Source of the DNA: Roseofilum casamattae BLCC-M143
Lineage (GTDB): Bacteria > Cyanobacteriota > Cyanobacteriia > Cyanobacteriales > Desertifilaceae
Assembly (NCBI RefSeq): GCF_030068455.1
Contig: NZ_JAQOSQ010000015.1
Span: forward strand, 1 to 64,000
Direction of reading: 5' to 3'
Length of the DNA: 64,000 nt
Positions 43,499-53,142 of this stretch are shown in pieces. A program made the translations under genes and the position numbers. Position 1 is the stretch's first letter, and each line of letters opens with the position of its first letter. The notes under the pieces are model-generated. The model saw nothing but the letters and a program-made list of their open reading frames with translations, searched no databases and was not told the DNA's origin.

Positions 43499-44050
43499 AT
43501 GAAATTCAATCCCATTGTTCTCATTCCAATGCTGCTCTCGAGTTGTTCTTGGTCTCTAATGCAATCTCTAGAGGGCTTTGAAGAGTGCCTATTTGTTCCG
43601 GGTTCAGTCGTTAGTGGCGATCGCCTACAGGTGACTTGCGATCGCCAAACCCTAACGATAGACTTGTGCGGGATGGTTGCTCCCGATATGCGACAACCCT
43701 TTGGTGAAGAAGCGCGGGACCATTTGCGATCGCTCATCGAACAAGGCGATCGCGAGGACGGTCGAGTGCGCGTGACGTTGTATGCTATTCAGGAGGACAA
43801 TCGCGATCGCACAGTTGCTGACGTGTTTATTCCTCGCCGCACTCAAAATCTGGGCGAAATTCACCTCAACAGTCGCATGACCTCCGATGGTTATGGTTGG
43901 AAGTTAAAGCGATATGCTAAAGAATGTCCCAGTGACTTTAGCATTGCCGAGGGTCAGCAGAGTGCTAAAGATAAGAAAATTGGACTTTGGGCCGATCCAA
44001 ATGCGATCGCGCCGTGGCAGTGGCGACAAGAGTATTATAAACGTAGATAA
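43499..44050 (+). CDS. Staphylococcal-nuclease-like (SNase) lipoprotein
   Basis: A 183-residue protein. The signal peptide ends at LLSSC, a lipobox. The SNase (OB-fold) features are VVSGDRLQVTCDRQTLTIDLCGMVAPDMRQPFGEEARDHL, the conserved Gly-Asp, Asp and basic positions, and the later SRMTSDGYGWKLKRYAKEC and GLWADPNAIAPWQWR end. SNase enzymes cut DNA and RNA with Ca2+. Of the usual catalytic residues, an Arg and acid are present near DNRDRTVADV. It is anchored outside the cytoplasm; a nutrient or defence role is open. Confidence 0.85.
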   Translation: MKFNPIVLIPMLLSSCSWSLMQSLEGFEECLFVPGSVVSGDRLQVTCDRQTLTIDLCGMVAPDMRQPFGEEARDHLRSLIEQGDREDGRVRVTLYAIQEDNRDRTVADVFIPRRTQNLGEIHLNSRMTSDGYGWKLKRYAKECPSDFSIAEGQQSAKDKKIGLWADPNAIAPWQWRQEYYKRR

Positions 44051-44178
44051 AGTCCGACTAGACTCAGTCGAGGTAGCCACAATTTAAAGTTAGTCCGATT
44101 TCTCATAACTCTCAATGACATCGAGTAAAATAAGCGAAACGTCCGATCGGCTATCTACACAGCAAGCATCTTTGAGCC

Positions 44179-45474
44179 ATGATTGACCCCCAGGAAATGG
44201 AAGATCTCCTCGATGAGATATACAACAACTGCGCTCCGACACCGTTGCAACCCGGAGACCCCAGATATGTGGACTGTCGTGCCGTGCGCGGGGACGAGGA
44301 CGTGCTGAAAGACTTGGGGAGGACGGTAAGGCGATCGGACGATTTCACCTATCAATTGTACTCAGGCTATCGCGGATCGGGGAAAACCACGGAACTGCTG
44401 CGCCTGAAAAAAGATTTAGAAGATCGGGGTCATGTGGTCGTTTATTTCGCTGCCGATGAAGAAGATATCAGCGTTCAAGATGCGCAGTATACCGATATTT
44501 TGCTCGCCTGTACTCGCCATTTACTCAAGGGGTTGCGCGACTCCAACTCTGCTCCTATTCTCAATTGGCTTAAAGATCGCCTGCGAGATCTGCAAGATGT
44601 GATGCTGACAGAGATTAACATCGACGAACTGAATTTAGAACTGGGACTCAAAGAATTTGCTAAAATCACCGCAGCAGTAAGGGCAGAACCGGGACAGCGG
44701 CAGAAAATTCGCGATCGCATCGAACCGCACACGGAAACGCTGATTCAGGCGTTAAATGCATTTATTGCCGATGGGAAACAGCATTTACCCGGGAAAACCA
44801 AACTTCTAGTTGTTGCCGATAACTTAGACCGAATCGTACCCATTTTCCGCGATAACGGCCGCAGCAACCATGAAGAAATCTTTCTCGACCGACACGAGCA
44901 ACTGAAATCTCTAGAATGCCATATTATCTACACCGTACCCATTTCATTCATTTATTCGCAATGGTCAACGGAACTAAAAGATAACTATGGCATTCCCCAG
45001 GTCTTGCCCTCAATTATGGTGCGTTCTGAAAACCACGATCGTTACAACAAAGGATTGCAAATCCTACGCAATATTATTCACCTGCGAGTTCCCGAACGCT
45101 TGCGCAATTCTCTCGTACCTGATGTATTTGAATCAGAAGCGGTTTTGCAAGAATTATGTTTGATGAGTGGCGGTTACGTGCGGGATTTGGTGCAATTGAT
45201 GCAAGAAGCGATTAATAAAACCGAGACCCTACCAATTCAGGCGCGAGCAGTACAACGAGCAACAGATGCGTTGCGGGATATCTATCGCCGTGCAGTAGAA
45301 CACAACTGGTGGGATGTACTGCGGGAGGTTCATCAGTCGAAGACAATTGAAAATGAGCAAGTGGAGCGCAGTTTATTATTTAGCCGCTGTGTGTTGGAAT
45401 ATCGATATTTTGACGATAATGGAGATAAGCGCACTTGGTACGATGTCCATCCAGTGCTGTGGAAGGAGCTGTGA
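44179..45474 (+). CDS. P-loop ATPase, AAA/STAND-like, of a coupled two-gene system
   Basis: A 431-residue ATPase. Walker A is GYRGSGKT at residues 63-70, Walker B is LLVVADNLDR at about 209-218, where the usual second acid is replaced by Asn-Leu-Asp; a helical lid follows with a VYFAADEED strand after the P-loop. Residues about 300-431 are a helical and winged-helix-like region (LCLMSGGYVRDLVQLMQEA) of the type in STAND and Orc1/Cdc6-like ATPases. No effector domain is fused. Its stop overlaps the next gene's start (TGATG), so translation is coupled. Typical of cyanobacterial regulatory or defence NTPases; function not known. Confidence 0.75.
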   Translation: MIDPQEMEDLLDEIYNNCAPTPLQPGDPRYVDCRAVRGDEDVLKDLGRTVRRSDDFTYQLYSGYRGSGKTTELLRLKKDLEDRGHVVVYFAADEEDISVQDAQYTDILLACTRHLLKGLRDSNSAPILNWLKDRLRDLQDVMLTEINIDELNLELGLKEFAKITAAVRAEPGQRQKIRDRIEPHTETLIQALNAFIADGKQHLPGKTKLLVVADNLDRIVPIFRDNGRSNHEEIFLDRHEQLKSLECHIIYTVPISFIYSQWSTELKDNYGIPQVLPSIMVRSENHDRYNKGLQILRNIIHLRVPERLRNSLVPDVFESEAVLQELCLMSGGYVRDLVQLMQEAINKTETLPIQARAVQRATDALRDIYRRAVEHNWWDVLREVHQSKTIENEQVERSLLFSRCVLEYRYFDDNGDKRTWYDVHPVLWKEL

Positions 45475-46862
45475 TGACAGAAGATATTACTGGTGACAAA
45501 TACAGTTTTGCACCCTGGGAACAGTCGAATTCAGAAACAGTAGAAGTCATTAACGATCTCTTGCGGACATTGCGGCGCAAGAAGGGGTTTGGGTTGTTTT
45601 TTGTCCAGTGTAATAATCCGACTCGGCGAGAAGAAGTTATTACAGCCATTCAGCAGTCTTTTCCCCAGAAGCAGATCGAGAAGATTGAGTTAAATCGTCA
45701 GAATGAAACTCTATATGAAGAATTGCTGGAGTGTTATCAGACAAAACATATTGAAATCGCTTTAATTACAGGAGTAGAGCAGGCACTATATAGCTATCAA
45801 GACACCCAGCGTCTTGCTGGTTGGAGTTCCGAGGAGATTTATGGTTTGAGTTGGAAAGGAGTGCCACCAATACTAAGTCATTTAAATCGACAACGGGAGG
45901 TTTTTGAGGCCAATTTACCTATTTCTCTCGTCTTTCTGGTTTACAGTTTTGCGATCGATTATTTTGTCCAACGCGCACCAGATTTTTTTGATTGGCGATC
46001 GGGCTTCTTCGATTTAGTGGATAGTTCGGATAATTTGCCAATAATTCATGAAGAACTAGCTCACAAACGTTACGATAAATATGTCCTTCTTAGCCCGGAG
46101 GAACGGACAATATTAAATTTAAATATCAAGGATAGAATATCACAAATTACTTTATCCGATCGTGATTGGACTTCACAGTTACTTCGAGAACAAGGGCTAG
46201 TATTTACAAGTGATTTTAATCATAAACAGGCACTGCATTGTTACGATCGCGCTCTAGAACTGCAACCCGATTATTATCCAGCCTGGAATGGTCGAGGTAC
46301 TGCTCTCTCTAAATTAGAGCGATATGAAGAGGCTCTTGAGAGCTACGATCGTGCCTTAGAACTTCAAGCAGATGCTCATCGGGTTTGGAGTAATCGAGGG
46401 AATATTCTCTCTAAATTAAAGCGATATGAAGAAGCTCTCGAGAGCTATAATCGTGCTCTACAACTGCAACCAGAATATCACCGAGCTTGGTATAACAGAG
46501 GTATTACTTTATCTAAATTACAGAGATATCGAGAATCTGTAGAGAGTTATAGTCAAGCGATTCAATTACAACCAAACCATCACCATGCTTGGATCAACCT
46601 AGGTTATTCTTTATTGAAGATGGGGCGGAAGACAGAAGCATTTGAAAGCCTTGATAAGGCACTAGAGATAAACAAAGATAAGGCGAAATTCTTATATCAT
46701 CAAGCCTGTTTTTTTGCGATTTTGGGTAAAAAAGAGAAATCCCTCAATGCTTTGTCAAAATCAATAGAATTGGATCCAACTAGAAAGAAAATCGCAAAAG
46801 TGGAGTGGGAGTTTGAGATTTTTCGAGAGGATTCTAAGTATAAATTAATAGTCGAATTATAG
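45474..46862 (+). CDS. TPR protein with N-terminal degenerate NTPase-like domain
   Basis: A 462-residue protein. The N-terminal 220 residues start FGLFFVQCNNPTRREEVI, a strand-turn-helix in the place where a P-loop NTPase would have GxxxxGK, but the Gly-Lys is missing; IEIALITGVEQAL could be the Walker B-like strand. Residues about 227-440 form at least five TPRs (ALHCYDRALELQPDYYPAWNGRG and variants). Start ATG overlaps the ATPase stop by one base. The pair looks like an ATPase with a pseudo-enzyme scaffold; partner and output unknown. Confidence 0.7.
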   Translation: MTEDITGDKYSFAPWEQSNSETVEVINDLLRTLRRKKGFGLFFVQCNNPTRREEVITAIQQSFPQKQIEKIELNRQNETLYEELLECYQTKHIEIALITGVEQALYSYQDTQRLAGWSSEEIYGLSWKGVPPILSHLNRQREVFEANLPISLVFLVYSFAIDYFVQRAPDFFDWRSGFFDLVDSSDNLPIIHEELAHKRYDKYVLLSPEERTILNLNIKDRISQITLSDRDWTSQLLREQGLVFTSDFNHKQALHCYDRALELQPDYYPAWNGRGTALSKLERYEEALESYDRALELQADAHRVWSNRGNILSKLKRYEEALESYNRALQLQPEYHRAWYNRGITLSKLQRYRESVESYSQAIQLQPNHHHAWINLGYSLLKMGRKTEAFESLDKALEINKDKAKFLYHQACFFAILGKKEKSLNALSKSIELDPTRKKIAKVEWEFEIFREDSKYKLIVEL

Positions 46863-46920
46863 CAGACAGCGATCTTGACAATATTGCTAAACCAGTTAAA
46901 ATCGACATTATCGATTAGCA

Positions 46921-47190
46921 ATGAGTAAAAGTCAGGGAAGTTGGTGTATTATGATACCGAAATGGAAAAAGCTACCAGCATGGTTTCAAGTTTCGTTATT
47001 GGCAGGAGCGATTGGTGTCGCAGGGTTTGTATCGACCAAGATCGACCGAGTCCAACCAGAAACTATTAGTTCGCTTCAGCAAGAGACAGTACAATTCTCC
47101 ACATTTGCGGGTGAAGAGGACTACGAGGATGACCCCATTCTACCGACCAATTACCCCCCAATTAGCTACTTGGATAAGGCGAGAGTCTGA
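46921..47190 (+). CDS. Small membrane protein, hypothetical
   Basis: An 89-residue protein with one membrane helix (about 22-40, VSLLAGAIGVAGFVS) and a short acidic C-terminal part (GEEDYEDDPILPTNYPPI). The first ATG is used; an internal MIPKWKK is the alternative start and would place the helix nearer the N terminus. No family recognised. It follows the TPR gene by 58 bases on the same strand and might belong to the same unit. Confidence 0.45.
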   Translation: MSKSQGSWCIMIPKWKKLPAWFQVSLLAGAIGVAGFVSTKIDRVQPETISSLQQETVQFSTFAGEEDYEDDPILPTNYPPISYLDKARV

Positions 47191-47303
47191 CGATAGTTGA
47201 TGAAAAAAGATTGAATGCGATCTCTGGCCTAATAGTTGCGTTCATTAGCTCCACAAAACCAGTTTGATATAGAAGATTAATCCAACTTCAAACTCCCTTA
47301 TTA

Positions 47304-48236
47304 GTGACCCGTCAACCCCACGACCAATTTGCCAAGCAGTATCTGAAAGAACTCCTGGAACCCCTAGGAACCGTCGAAATCAGCCGGGAAATTCCAGGAG
47401 AAACCCTGCAAATTGACTTAATGTTCCAACCCTCCGGCGAACCCTCAAGTCAATCTTCTGCCTTGGGTTTGCTCGCCGAACTTGCCACGACTCCTTGCTT
47501 GCTGGAACCTTACCGCAATTGTCCCAGCGACCAAGAAATCCGCAACTGTATGCTGAAGCTGTTCCACGTCCAAGCGGAACTATACCGTCAAGCCAAACGG
47601 ACAAAACAGACTGTTGAGGAACAACCCTTACCGCACCTATGGATTCTAACCCCAACCTTATCCAAGCGACTCGTCGAAGACTTGGGTGCTACTCAAGATA
47701 GCCAACACAACTATGCCGGAGTCTATTCCTTAGCACGGATAACCAAAACCGGAATTATTGCCATCAACCAACTCCCAGAAGTCGTCGAAACGCTGTGGTT
47801 GCGCATTTTGGGAAAAGGAGGAACTCAGAAACGAGCGATCGAGCAAGTTCTGGAACTTCCACCTAACCATCCCCAGCGGCGCAATATACTGGAGTTAATC
47901 GGCATATGGCGCATTAACATCCAAAACAAAATCCAGCTAGAACCAGAGGACACGGAGTTAATTATGGAACTATCACCCGCTTATCTGAAATGGCGAGAAG
48001 ATACCCTGCAACAAGGACGTCAAGAAGGACGTCAAGAAGGACTCGAGCAAGGGAAACAACAGCAACAGCGGTTAACGGTTGAGGTGTTTTTGAGAACTCG
48101 TTTTGGTGAGTTGGATGAAGCGCTCTTGGGTATTGTGGACTCTTTATCAGAGTTATCTCTCGATGAGTTTATAACCTTGGGTTTGAACTCTTCTCGCGAG
48201 GAGCTATTGGAGCGATTTGGCGAAGGTATTGACTAG
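47304..48236 (+). CDS. Rpn/transposase-nuclease-related protein with C-terminal DUF4351-type domain
   Basis: A 310-residue protein of a type abundant in cyanobacteria. N-terminal DQFAKQYLKELLEPLGTVEI and GETLQIDLMFQPSGE resemble the PD-(D/E)XK nuclease-like core of Rpn/YhgA-type proteins. After the helical middle comes a Gln-Glu-Gly-Arg repeat hinge (QEGRQEGLEQGKQQQQ) and a DUF4351-like tail, VFLRTRFGELDEALLGIV ... ELSLDEFITLGLNSSREELLERF. GTG start. Its last 290 bases are repeated directly downstream. Some relatives promote RecA-independent recombination; no activity can be claimed here. Confidence 0.75.
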   Translation: MTRQPHDQFAKQYLKELLEPLGTVEISREIPGETLQIDLMFQPSGEPSSQSSALGLLAELATTPCLLEPYRNCPSDQEIRNCMLKLFHVQAELYRQAKRTKQTVEEQPLPHLWILTPTLSKRLVEDLGATQDSQHNYAGVYSLARITKTGIIAINQLPEVVETLWLRILGKGGTQKRAIEQVLELPPNHPQRRNILELIGIWRINIQNKIQLEPEDTELIMELSPAYLKWREDTLQQGRQEGRQEGLEQGKQQQQRLTVEVFLRTRFGELDEALLGIVDSLSELSLDEFITLGLNSSREELLERFGEGID

Positions 48237-48565
48237 AATCAGAGAACACGGAGTTAATTATGGAACGATCGCCCGCTTATCTGAAATGGCGAGAAGATAC
48301 CCTGCAAGAAGGACGTCAAGAAGGACTCGAGCAGGGAGTTCAACAGGGCCTGCAAGAAGGACTCGAGCAAGGGAAACAACAACAACAGCGGTTAACGGTT
48401 GAGGCGTTTTTGAGAACTCGTTTTGGCGAGTTGGATGAAGCGCTCTCGGGTATTGTGGACTCTTTATCAGAGTTATCTCTCGATGAGTTTATAACCTTGG
48501 GTTTGAACTCTTCTCGCGAGGAGCTATTGGAGCGATTTGGCAACAACGATCGCAGATCCACCTGA
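48237..48565 (+). pseudogene. Tandem partial duplicate of the DUF4351-type 3' end
   Basis: A near-identical second copy of the last 290 bases of the preceding gene, starting at gaacacggagttaattatgg and ending at agcgatttggc. The reading frame is kept and an ATG (MERSPAYLKWRE) allows a 101-residue protein with the QEG hinge, expanded by one unit, and the complete DUF4351-like tail. The nuclease core is missing. It is most simply a duplicated fragment, though a free DUF4351 peptide that competes with the full protein is possible. Confidence 0.65.
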
Positions 48566-48637
48566 GGAGATCGCTTAACCCGAACACTTTTAACATCTCC
48601 TCCTGCAATCTGCTCGAGGAGGGGAAAGAGGTTGCCA

Positions 48638-48967
48638 CTAGCACAAAGCACCTTGTTCCTGAGCGTAAACCTGTTGCCATAAATATTTCACATAGGATGC
48701 CATCGCTGGCAGTAGCTCGCCTTGAGCGGCTAAATCTATCGCAGTTCGCTCTAACATCCGTAAATCGATGGGACTGAGGCGTTGCCGCCGACTACTGGAG
48801 GAGAGCAGCCAAATTAACCGATACATTGTCTGGGGATCTCGGGTTAAATTGGGATTAGACCAAGCAAGGGCGAGTTCGCTTTGGCGATCGCTAGAAGACA
48901 GAGCCTCCATACAATCCCAGTACCCTCGCTGATGCAGTTCCTGATAAAACACTTGTTCGATTGTCAT
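48638..48967 (-). CDS. Hypothetical protein downstream of the NifS-like gene
   Basis: A 109-residue helical protein starting MTIEQVFYQELHQRGYWDC and ending QVYAQEQGALC. No family recognised; the MTIEQ start and helices such as MYRLIWLLSSSSRRQRLSPIDLRM suggest a real gene. The frame is open further up and an ATG that overlaps the NifS stop codon (TGATG) would add 45 residues; their AT-rich, irregular composition makes them less convincing, but coupling to the desulfurase is possible. Confidence 0.5.
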   Translation of the reverse strand: MTIEQVFYQELHQRGYWDCMEALSSSDRQSELALAWSNPNLTRDPQTMYRLIWLLSSSSRRQRLSPIDLRMLERTAIDLAAQGELLPAMASYVKYLWQQVYAQEQGALC

Positions 48968-49101
48968 ATTTGGATTGTAGTGGTGAGAGTAAATCCTTAA
49001 CCAATATCCCCTCGAAATGGGGTGATTTGTATAGTTTTTTAACATTTCTTTAATAAAGTTTCTACCTATATTCTTATATCTTATGGAATTCCTATTTTTC
49101 A

Positions 49102-50316
49102 TCAACTAAAGTCAATGGATCGCACTGCGCTGACTGGATTGCGTTCCTCGTAGGCACTTTCCGACGCAACCAACGGCGATCGCAGCCGTCGTAAAATCTG
49201 CTTGAGGACTATCGCCGTCCAATCTACATCTGCTCGTTCCGTTTGGCGACCTAAGGTCAAGCGAATGCCACCAATTGCCTCCCTCGAAGAATACCCCATA
49301 GCGGTCAAAATTGGACTGGGAGAGAGTTTGCCGCTATGGCAAGCCGACCCCGCACTAATCCCAATTCCCGCCAGATTCATTTGCCGCACTAAGGTTTTAC
49401 CCGTGATGTGGCGAGTATCCTTTAAGCAAAAACTAACATGATGGGGCAAGCGATGCAGGCGATCGCCCGTCGGAGATAGTCCCTCCACCTCCGATAACTG
49501 CTCGAACAGGCCATCGCGCAACTCTCGCAACCGGGAAGCCTCCAACTGTAACTCCATGGCCGCCAACTCCGCCGCTATCCCAAAACCGGCGATCGCCGCC
49601 GTGGCTTCCGTACCAGAGCGCAATCCCCTTTCCTGTCCGCCTCCACCCACGAGAGGATATAACTCAACTCCCGGACGCACGTATAGCGCCCCCGCCCCCT
49701 GCGGCCCGTATATCTTATGACTCGAGAGTGAAAGCAAATCTACGGACAACCGACTCACATCCAAAGGCAATCGCCCGGCAACCTGAACCGCATCCGTATG
49801 AAACAACACCCCGCGATCGCGCGTAATTTCGCTCAACCGCTCGATGGGCTGGAGAGTTCCCACCTCGCTTTGCCCGTAGATAATCGAAACCAGAACCGTA
49901 TTCGGTTGCAACGCCGCCTCCAAATCCACCGGACTCACTCGTCCTTGGCGATTCACCGGCAAACGAGTCACCTGCCATCCCCACTCTTCCAATACCTTCA
50001 CCGGCTGGGCGATCGCCGAATGTTCCACCCTCGAAATAATCAAATGTTGCGGCTGGGCAAACCAACGAGCAATCCCCATAATCGCTAAATTATCCGCCTC
50101 CGTCCCCCCAGAAGTAAACACAATTGAGTCCGAGGACGGCGCTTGGATTAACCCAGCCACCTGCATCCTCGCCATCTCCAATGCCGTTGCCGCCCGCCCT
50201 CCCCAAGCGTGTAAACTGGAAGGATTGCCCCACTGGCGCTCCAGCACCTCGTGCATTGCTGCGATCGCCTCTGGGCGAGTAGGGGTAGTAGCGCTATAAT
50301 CCAGATAAATTTGCAT
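49102..50316 (-). CDS. Cysteine desulfurase, NifS/IscS type
   Basis: A 404-residue PLP enzyme that removes sulfur from cysteine for Fe-S clusters and thiolation. It begins MQIYLDYSATTPTRPEA, has FTSGGTEADNLAIMG, HTDAVQVAGRLPLDV, the PLP lysine in LSSHKIYGPQGAGALYVR, and the sulfur-carrying Cys in SAGSACHSGKLSPSP. Length and order match class I desulfurases. No iscU, nifU or suf gene adjoins it. The plus-strand adaptor gene starts 222 bases away in the other direction. Confidence 0.95.
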   Translation of the reverse strand: MQIYLDYSATTPTRPEAIAAMHEVLERQWGNPSSLHAWGGRAATALEMARMQVAGLIQAPSSDSIVFTSGGTEADNLAIMGIARWFAQPQHLIISRVEHSAIAQPVKVLEEWGWQVTRLPVNRQGRVSPVDLEAALQPNTVLVSIIYGQSEVGTLQPIERLSEITRDRGVLFHTDAVQVAGRLPLDVSRLSVDLLSLSSHKIYGPQGAGALYVRPGVELYPLVGGGGQERGLRSGTEATAAIAGFGIAAELAAMELQLEASRLRELRDGLFEQLSEVEGLSPTGDRLHRLPHHVSFCLKDTRHITGKTLVRQMNLAGIGISAGSACHSGKLSPSPILTAMGYSSREAIGGIRLTLGRQTERADVDWTAIVLKQILRRLRSPLVASESAYEERNPVSAVRSIDFS

Positions 50317-50537
50317 GGGTGAGTTCAGTCGCCGGAATCGGTTCTATCTTCAGTTTAGTATTCTTCCATACCCGTTGACATCTGCATGTCAGTAGACTCG
50401 GGATCGGTTTTATGCACGGACCCCACAGATTTCGATAAACTAAGCAAGGCGATCGCGATCGGGAAACTGTTACGGACAGAGCCGAGATTAGAGCAATAGG
50501 GGGCATTATCGCCGACGACAACCAATGCATAACACAA

Positions 50538-51971
50538 ATGGAAATCTTGGCGAAACAGCAATACAAGCAAGGAATTCGATGGCTGGTCGGCTCGGGAGCG
50601 ATCGCAACCCTCAGCGTTCTCAGTGTTTTTAGTTATAGTTGGCTATCGCAACGCACAGCACCACCGGTTGAAGTCACCACTATCTCCATTCAACGGGATT
50701 CAATCGAAAACCCAATTAATGCCAGCGGAACCGTCAAATTGGGCGGGCAACAAACCCTCACAGCTCCATCAGAGAGTACCATAGAACAGGTATTGGTCGG
50801 AGTCGGTCAATCCGTGCGAGCTGGAGAACAAGCCATCATTCTCCGGGATTCCGAACGAGAAACCAGCTTGCAGCAGAAACAGACCGAGATTGAAGAAATT
50901 ACGATCGCATTAGAGCGCAACCGGCAACAAATTCAAGAGGCCGAGCAGACCTTGGAAAATGCTCGGCAAACCGCACAGATCCAAGAATTAATTTTTGCCG
51001 AAGAACGGTTAAATCTGGAGCGCGATCGCCAAAAAGTAGCGGAAGCGGAAGCCGACCTGCAAGATAGTGAAGAGGAATTAGTCAATCTGCAAGCGTTAGC
51101 CGACAAAGGATATATTTCTGGCGATCGACTCAGACAGCAACGGAAAACCGTCCGAGATGCAGAAATAATCGTGCGCGATCGCCAATTAATTGTAGAGACC
51201 AAAACCTTAAGCTTACAACGAAACATTCTCGAGCAATCGAACCAACTGCGAACCGAGATTGCAACCGCTCAAGCTCAACTGCAAGATGCCCAACTCGAGA
51301 AAGAGCGCCTCGAATTGCAGTTGGAGCGCCAACAACTCGAATTACAAACCATCGAACTGAAATTGCAAGAAACCCTGATTACAGCACCCATTGATGGCAT
51401 TATTCTCGCACTTCAGGTCAAAAATGGGGATGGGGTTGCTCTCGGTAGCGATTTATTCACCCTCGGCGATCCCACCCAAGAGCGAGTCAGCTTAAGTTTA
51501 TCCACCCTGGATGCGGCGAAAGTGCGCATCGGTCAACCCGCAAGAATTACAATTATCGGGCCCGACTCTCCCACCTATGACGGACAGGTCATCGCCTTAT
51601 CCCCGCAAGCAAGCTCTCCCGAGGAAGAGCAACGGGGAGGTCAGGCCAGTGTTTCGGCAACCGTAGCTCTCAATGAGCCAACGGGCACTCTCATTCCTGG
51701 TTCTCAGGTTAATGTCGAGATTATTCTCGCCCAACAAACTGATGCGATCGTCGTGAATTTAGAAGCCCTACAGCGATCGCAAGGCATGGTATTTGTCTGG
51801 GTGAAAGATGCTCGGGGTTTAGCACAAAAACGAGAGGTTATCTTAGGGTTAGAAGGCTTGGCAAGTGTGGAAGTGGTTTCCGGACTAGATGTTGGCGATG
51901 AGGTTATTCTTCCCTCTGTCGATCTAGACCTTAAACCAGGTATGGCAGTTACATCAACGAAACGCAAATAG
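50538..51971 (+). CDS. HlyD/RND-type periplasmic efflux adaptor
   Basis: A 477-residue membrane-fusion protein. One N-terminal membrane helix (about 14-34), a biotinyl-lipoyl half (SGTVKLGGQQTLTAPSES), a long coiled-coil hairpin (about 105-285, rich in Gln, Glu and Leu), the second lipoyl half (ETLITAPIDGIILALQVKNG), then beta-barrel and membrane-proximal domains. It would link an inner-membrane ABC (MacB-like) or RND pump to an outer-membrane channel. The pump is not in the window, so partner and cargo are open. Possibly DevB-like, but nothing proves it. Confidence 0.85.
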   Translation: MEILAKQQYKQGIRWLVGSGAIATLSVLSVFSYSWLSQRTAPPVEVTTISIQRDSIENPINASGTVKLGGQQTLTAPSESTIEQVLVGVGQSVRAGEQAIILRDSERETSLQQKQTEIEEITIALERNRQQIQEAEQTLENARQTAQIQELIFAEERLNLERDRQKVAEAEADLQDSEEELVNLQALADKGYISGDRLRQQRKTVRDAEIIVRDRQLIVETKTLSLQRNILEQSNQLRTEIATAQAQLQDAQLEKERLELQLERQQLELQTIELKLQETLITAPIDGIILALQVKNGDGVALGSDLFTLGDPTQERVSLSLSTLDAAKVRIGQPARITIIGPDSPTYDGQVIALSPQASSPEEEQRGGQASVSATVALNEPTGTLIPGSQVNVEIILAQQTDAIVVNLEALQRSQGMVFVWVKDARGLAQKREVILGLEGLASVEVVSGLDVGDEVILPSVDLDLKPGMAVTSTKRK

Positions 51972-52043
51972 TTTAATCATGAAAGAGAATTCGTTTATCC
52001 TAAAGGCTATACTCGGGATGCATCTAGGGACATCATTAGTGTA

Positions 52044-53042
52044 ATGAGGCAGTCCACAGTGAGCGCAAATACTGGTCCTTATCTTGTCCTTGATACTAAT
52101 TCGGGAAGTCGTCGTCTGTCCTTAGGGGACAATCAATGTTGGACAATTGGGCGCACCCAAGACAATACGATGGTTTTGTCCGATCCATGGATATCTCGCA
52201 ATCATGCCATGTTGCAATACACAGAAGTTGGTATCATCTATCTCATTGATTTGGGCAGTCGTAATGGTACCTTTGTCAATGGGCGTCGGGTGAATGTACC
52301 GATCGCGCTACAGCATGGCGATCGTCTCATGTTCGGGCAAACCGAAGCCGAGTTTTACGATCCAGGCCGTACCCAAGACGTTACCGTTGCTCTGGAAGAC
52401 CCAGATATTTCTCACGTTACGGCAGCATTGCACGTGCGTCGTTTAATTTCAGTGATGGTTGTCGATATTCGCAATTTTACCGGACTGACTCAGCAGATGG
52501 ATGACATTACCCTATCGACGATGATGGGTAATTGGTTTCGCAATGTAGGCAAGATCTTGCGAGAATACGATAGCTGGGTAGATAAATATATCGGTGATGC
52601 CGTCATGGCCGTTTGGTTTCACGGCACCGAAGGCGTCAATTCCCAGGAAGTGATGCAAATTCTCTACGCTCTCGATCGGTTGCGCCAAATGACCGACGAA
52701 TTAGCCGGACGCACCTCGCTCCCCTTTCCCATGCGCATCGGAGCTGGGGTGAATACGGGATATGCTATGGTCGGTAACACTGGAAGTGGCGATCGCCCGG
52801 ACTATACAGCTCTGGGAGATACGGTGAATGCCGCATTTCGCCTCGAATCTTGTACCAAAGAAATTGGCAAAGACATTGCTCTGGGCAAAACCACTTATCA
52901 ATACTTATTTAGTACGGGAGAACATCCGACATTGTTTGAACCCCATACGGTACGGCTGAAAGGATACGAACATCCAGCCCTCACCTATGGGTGTTCGTTT
53001 CAGGAATTAGAAGCATTTTTATTGAAATCTCCCAAATTTTAA
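52044..53042 (+). CDS. FHA domain-class III adenylate cyclase fusion
   Basis: A 332-residue protein. FHA domain at about 25-110: IGRTQDNTMVLSDPWISRNHA and DLGSRNGTFVNGRRV hold the phosphothreonine-binding Arg, Ser and Asn. The cyclase follows at about 130-320: VVDIRNFTGLTQ with metal-binding Asp, DKYIGDAVMAVW with the second Asp and adenine-selecting Lys, and DYTALGDTVNAAFRLES with Asp and the transition-state Asn/Arg. All catalytic positions are present, so it should make cAMP. FHA may tie output to Ser/Thr kinase signalling. Confidence 0.9.
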   Translation: MRQSTVSANTGPYLVLDTNSGSRRLSLGDNQCWTIGRTQDNTMVLSDPWISRNHAMLQYTEVGIIYLIDLGSRNGTFVNGRRVNVPIALQHGDRLMFGQTEAEFYDPGRTQDVTVALEDPDISHVTAALHVRRLISVMVVDIRNFTGLTQQMDDITLSTMMGNWFRNVGKILREYDSWVDKYIGDAVMAVWFHGTEGVNSQEVMQILYALDRLRQMTDELAGRTSLPFPMRIGAGVNTGYAMVGNTGSGDRPDYTALGDTVNAAFRLESCTKEIGKDIALGKTTYQYLFSTGEHPTLFEPHTVRLKGYEHPALTYGCSFQELEAFLLKSPKF

Positions 53043-53142
53043 GCAGAATGATACATTAATGGGCCAAATCAGTCCCATAATAGGATTGATATCTGTGTCA
53101 TGGTTTAGTCATAACCAATTAACAAAGGGAGGAATAATACCT

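Noticed and set aside
48217-48402. Arg/Thr-rich frame in the duplicated region
   Set aside because: Out-of-frame reading of the QEG hinge repeats.
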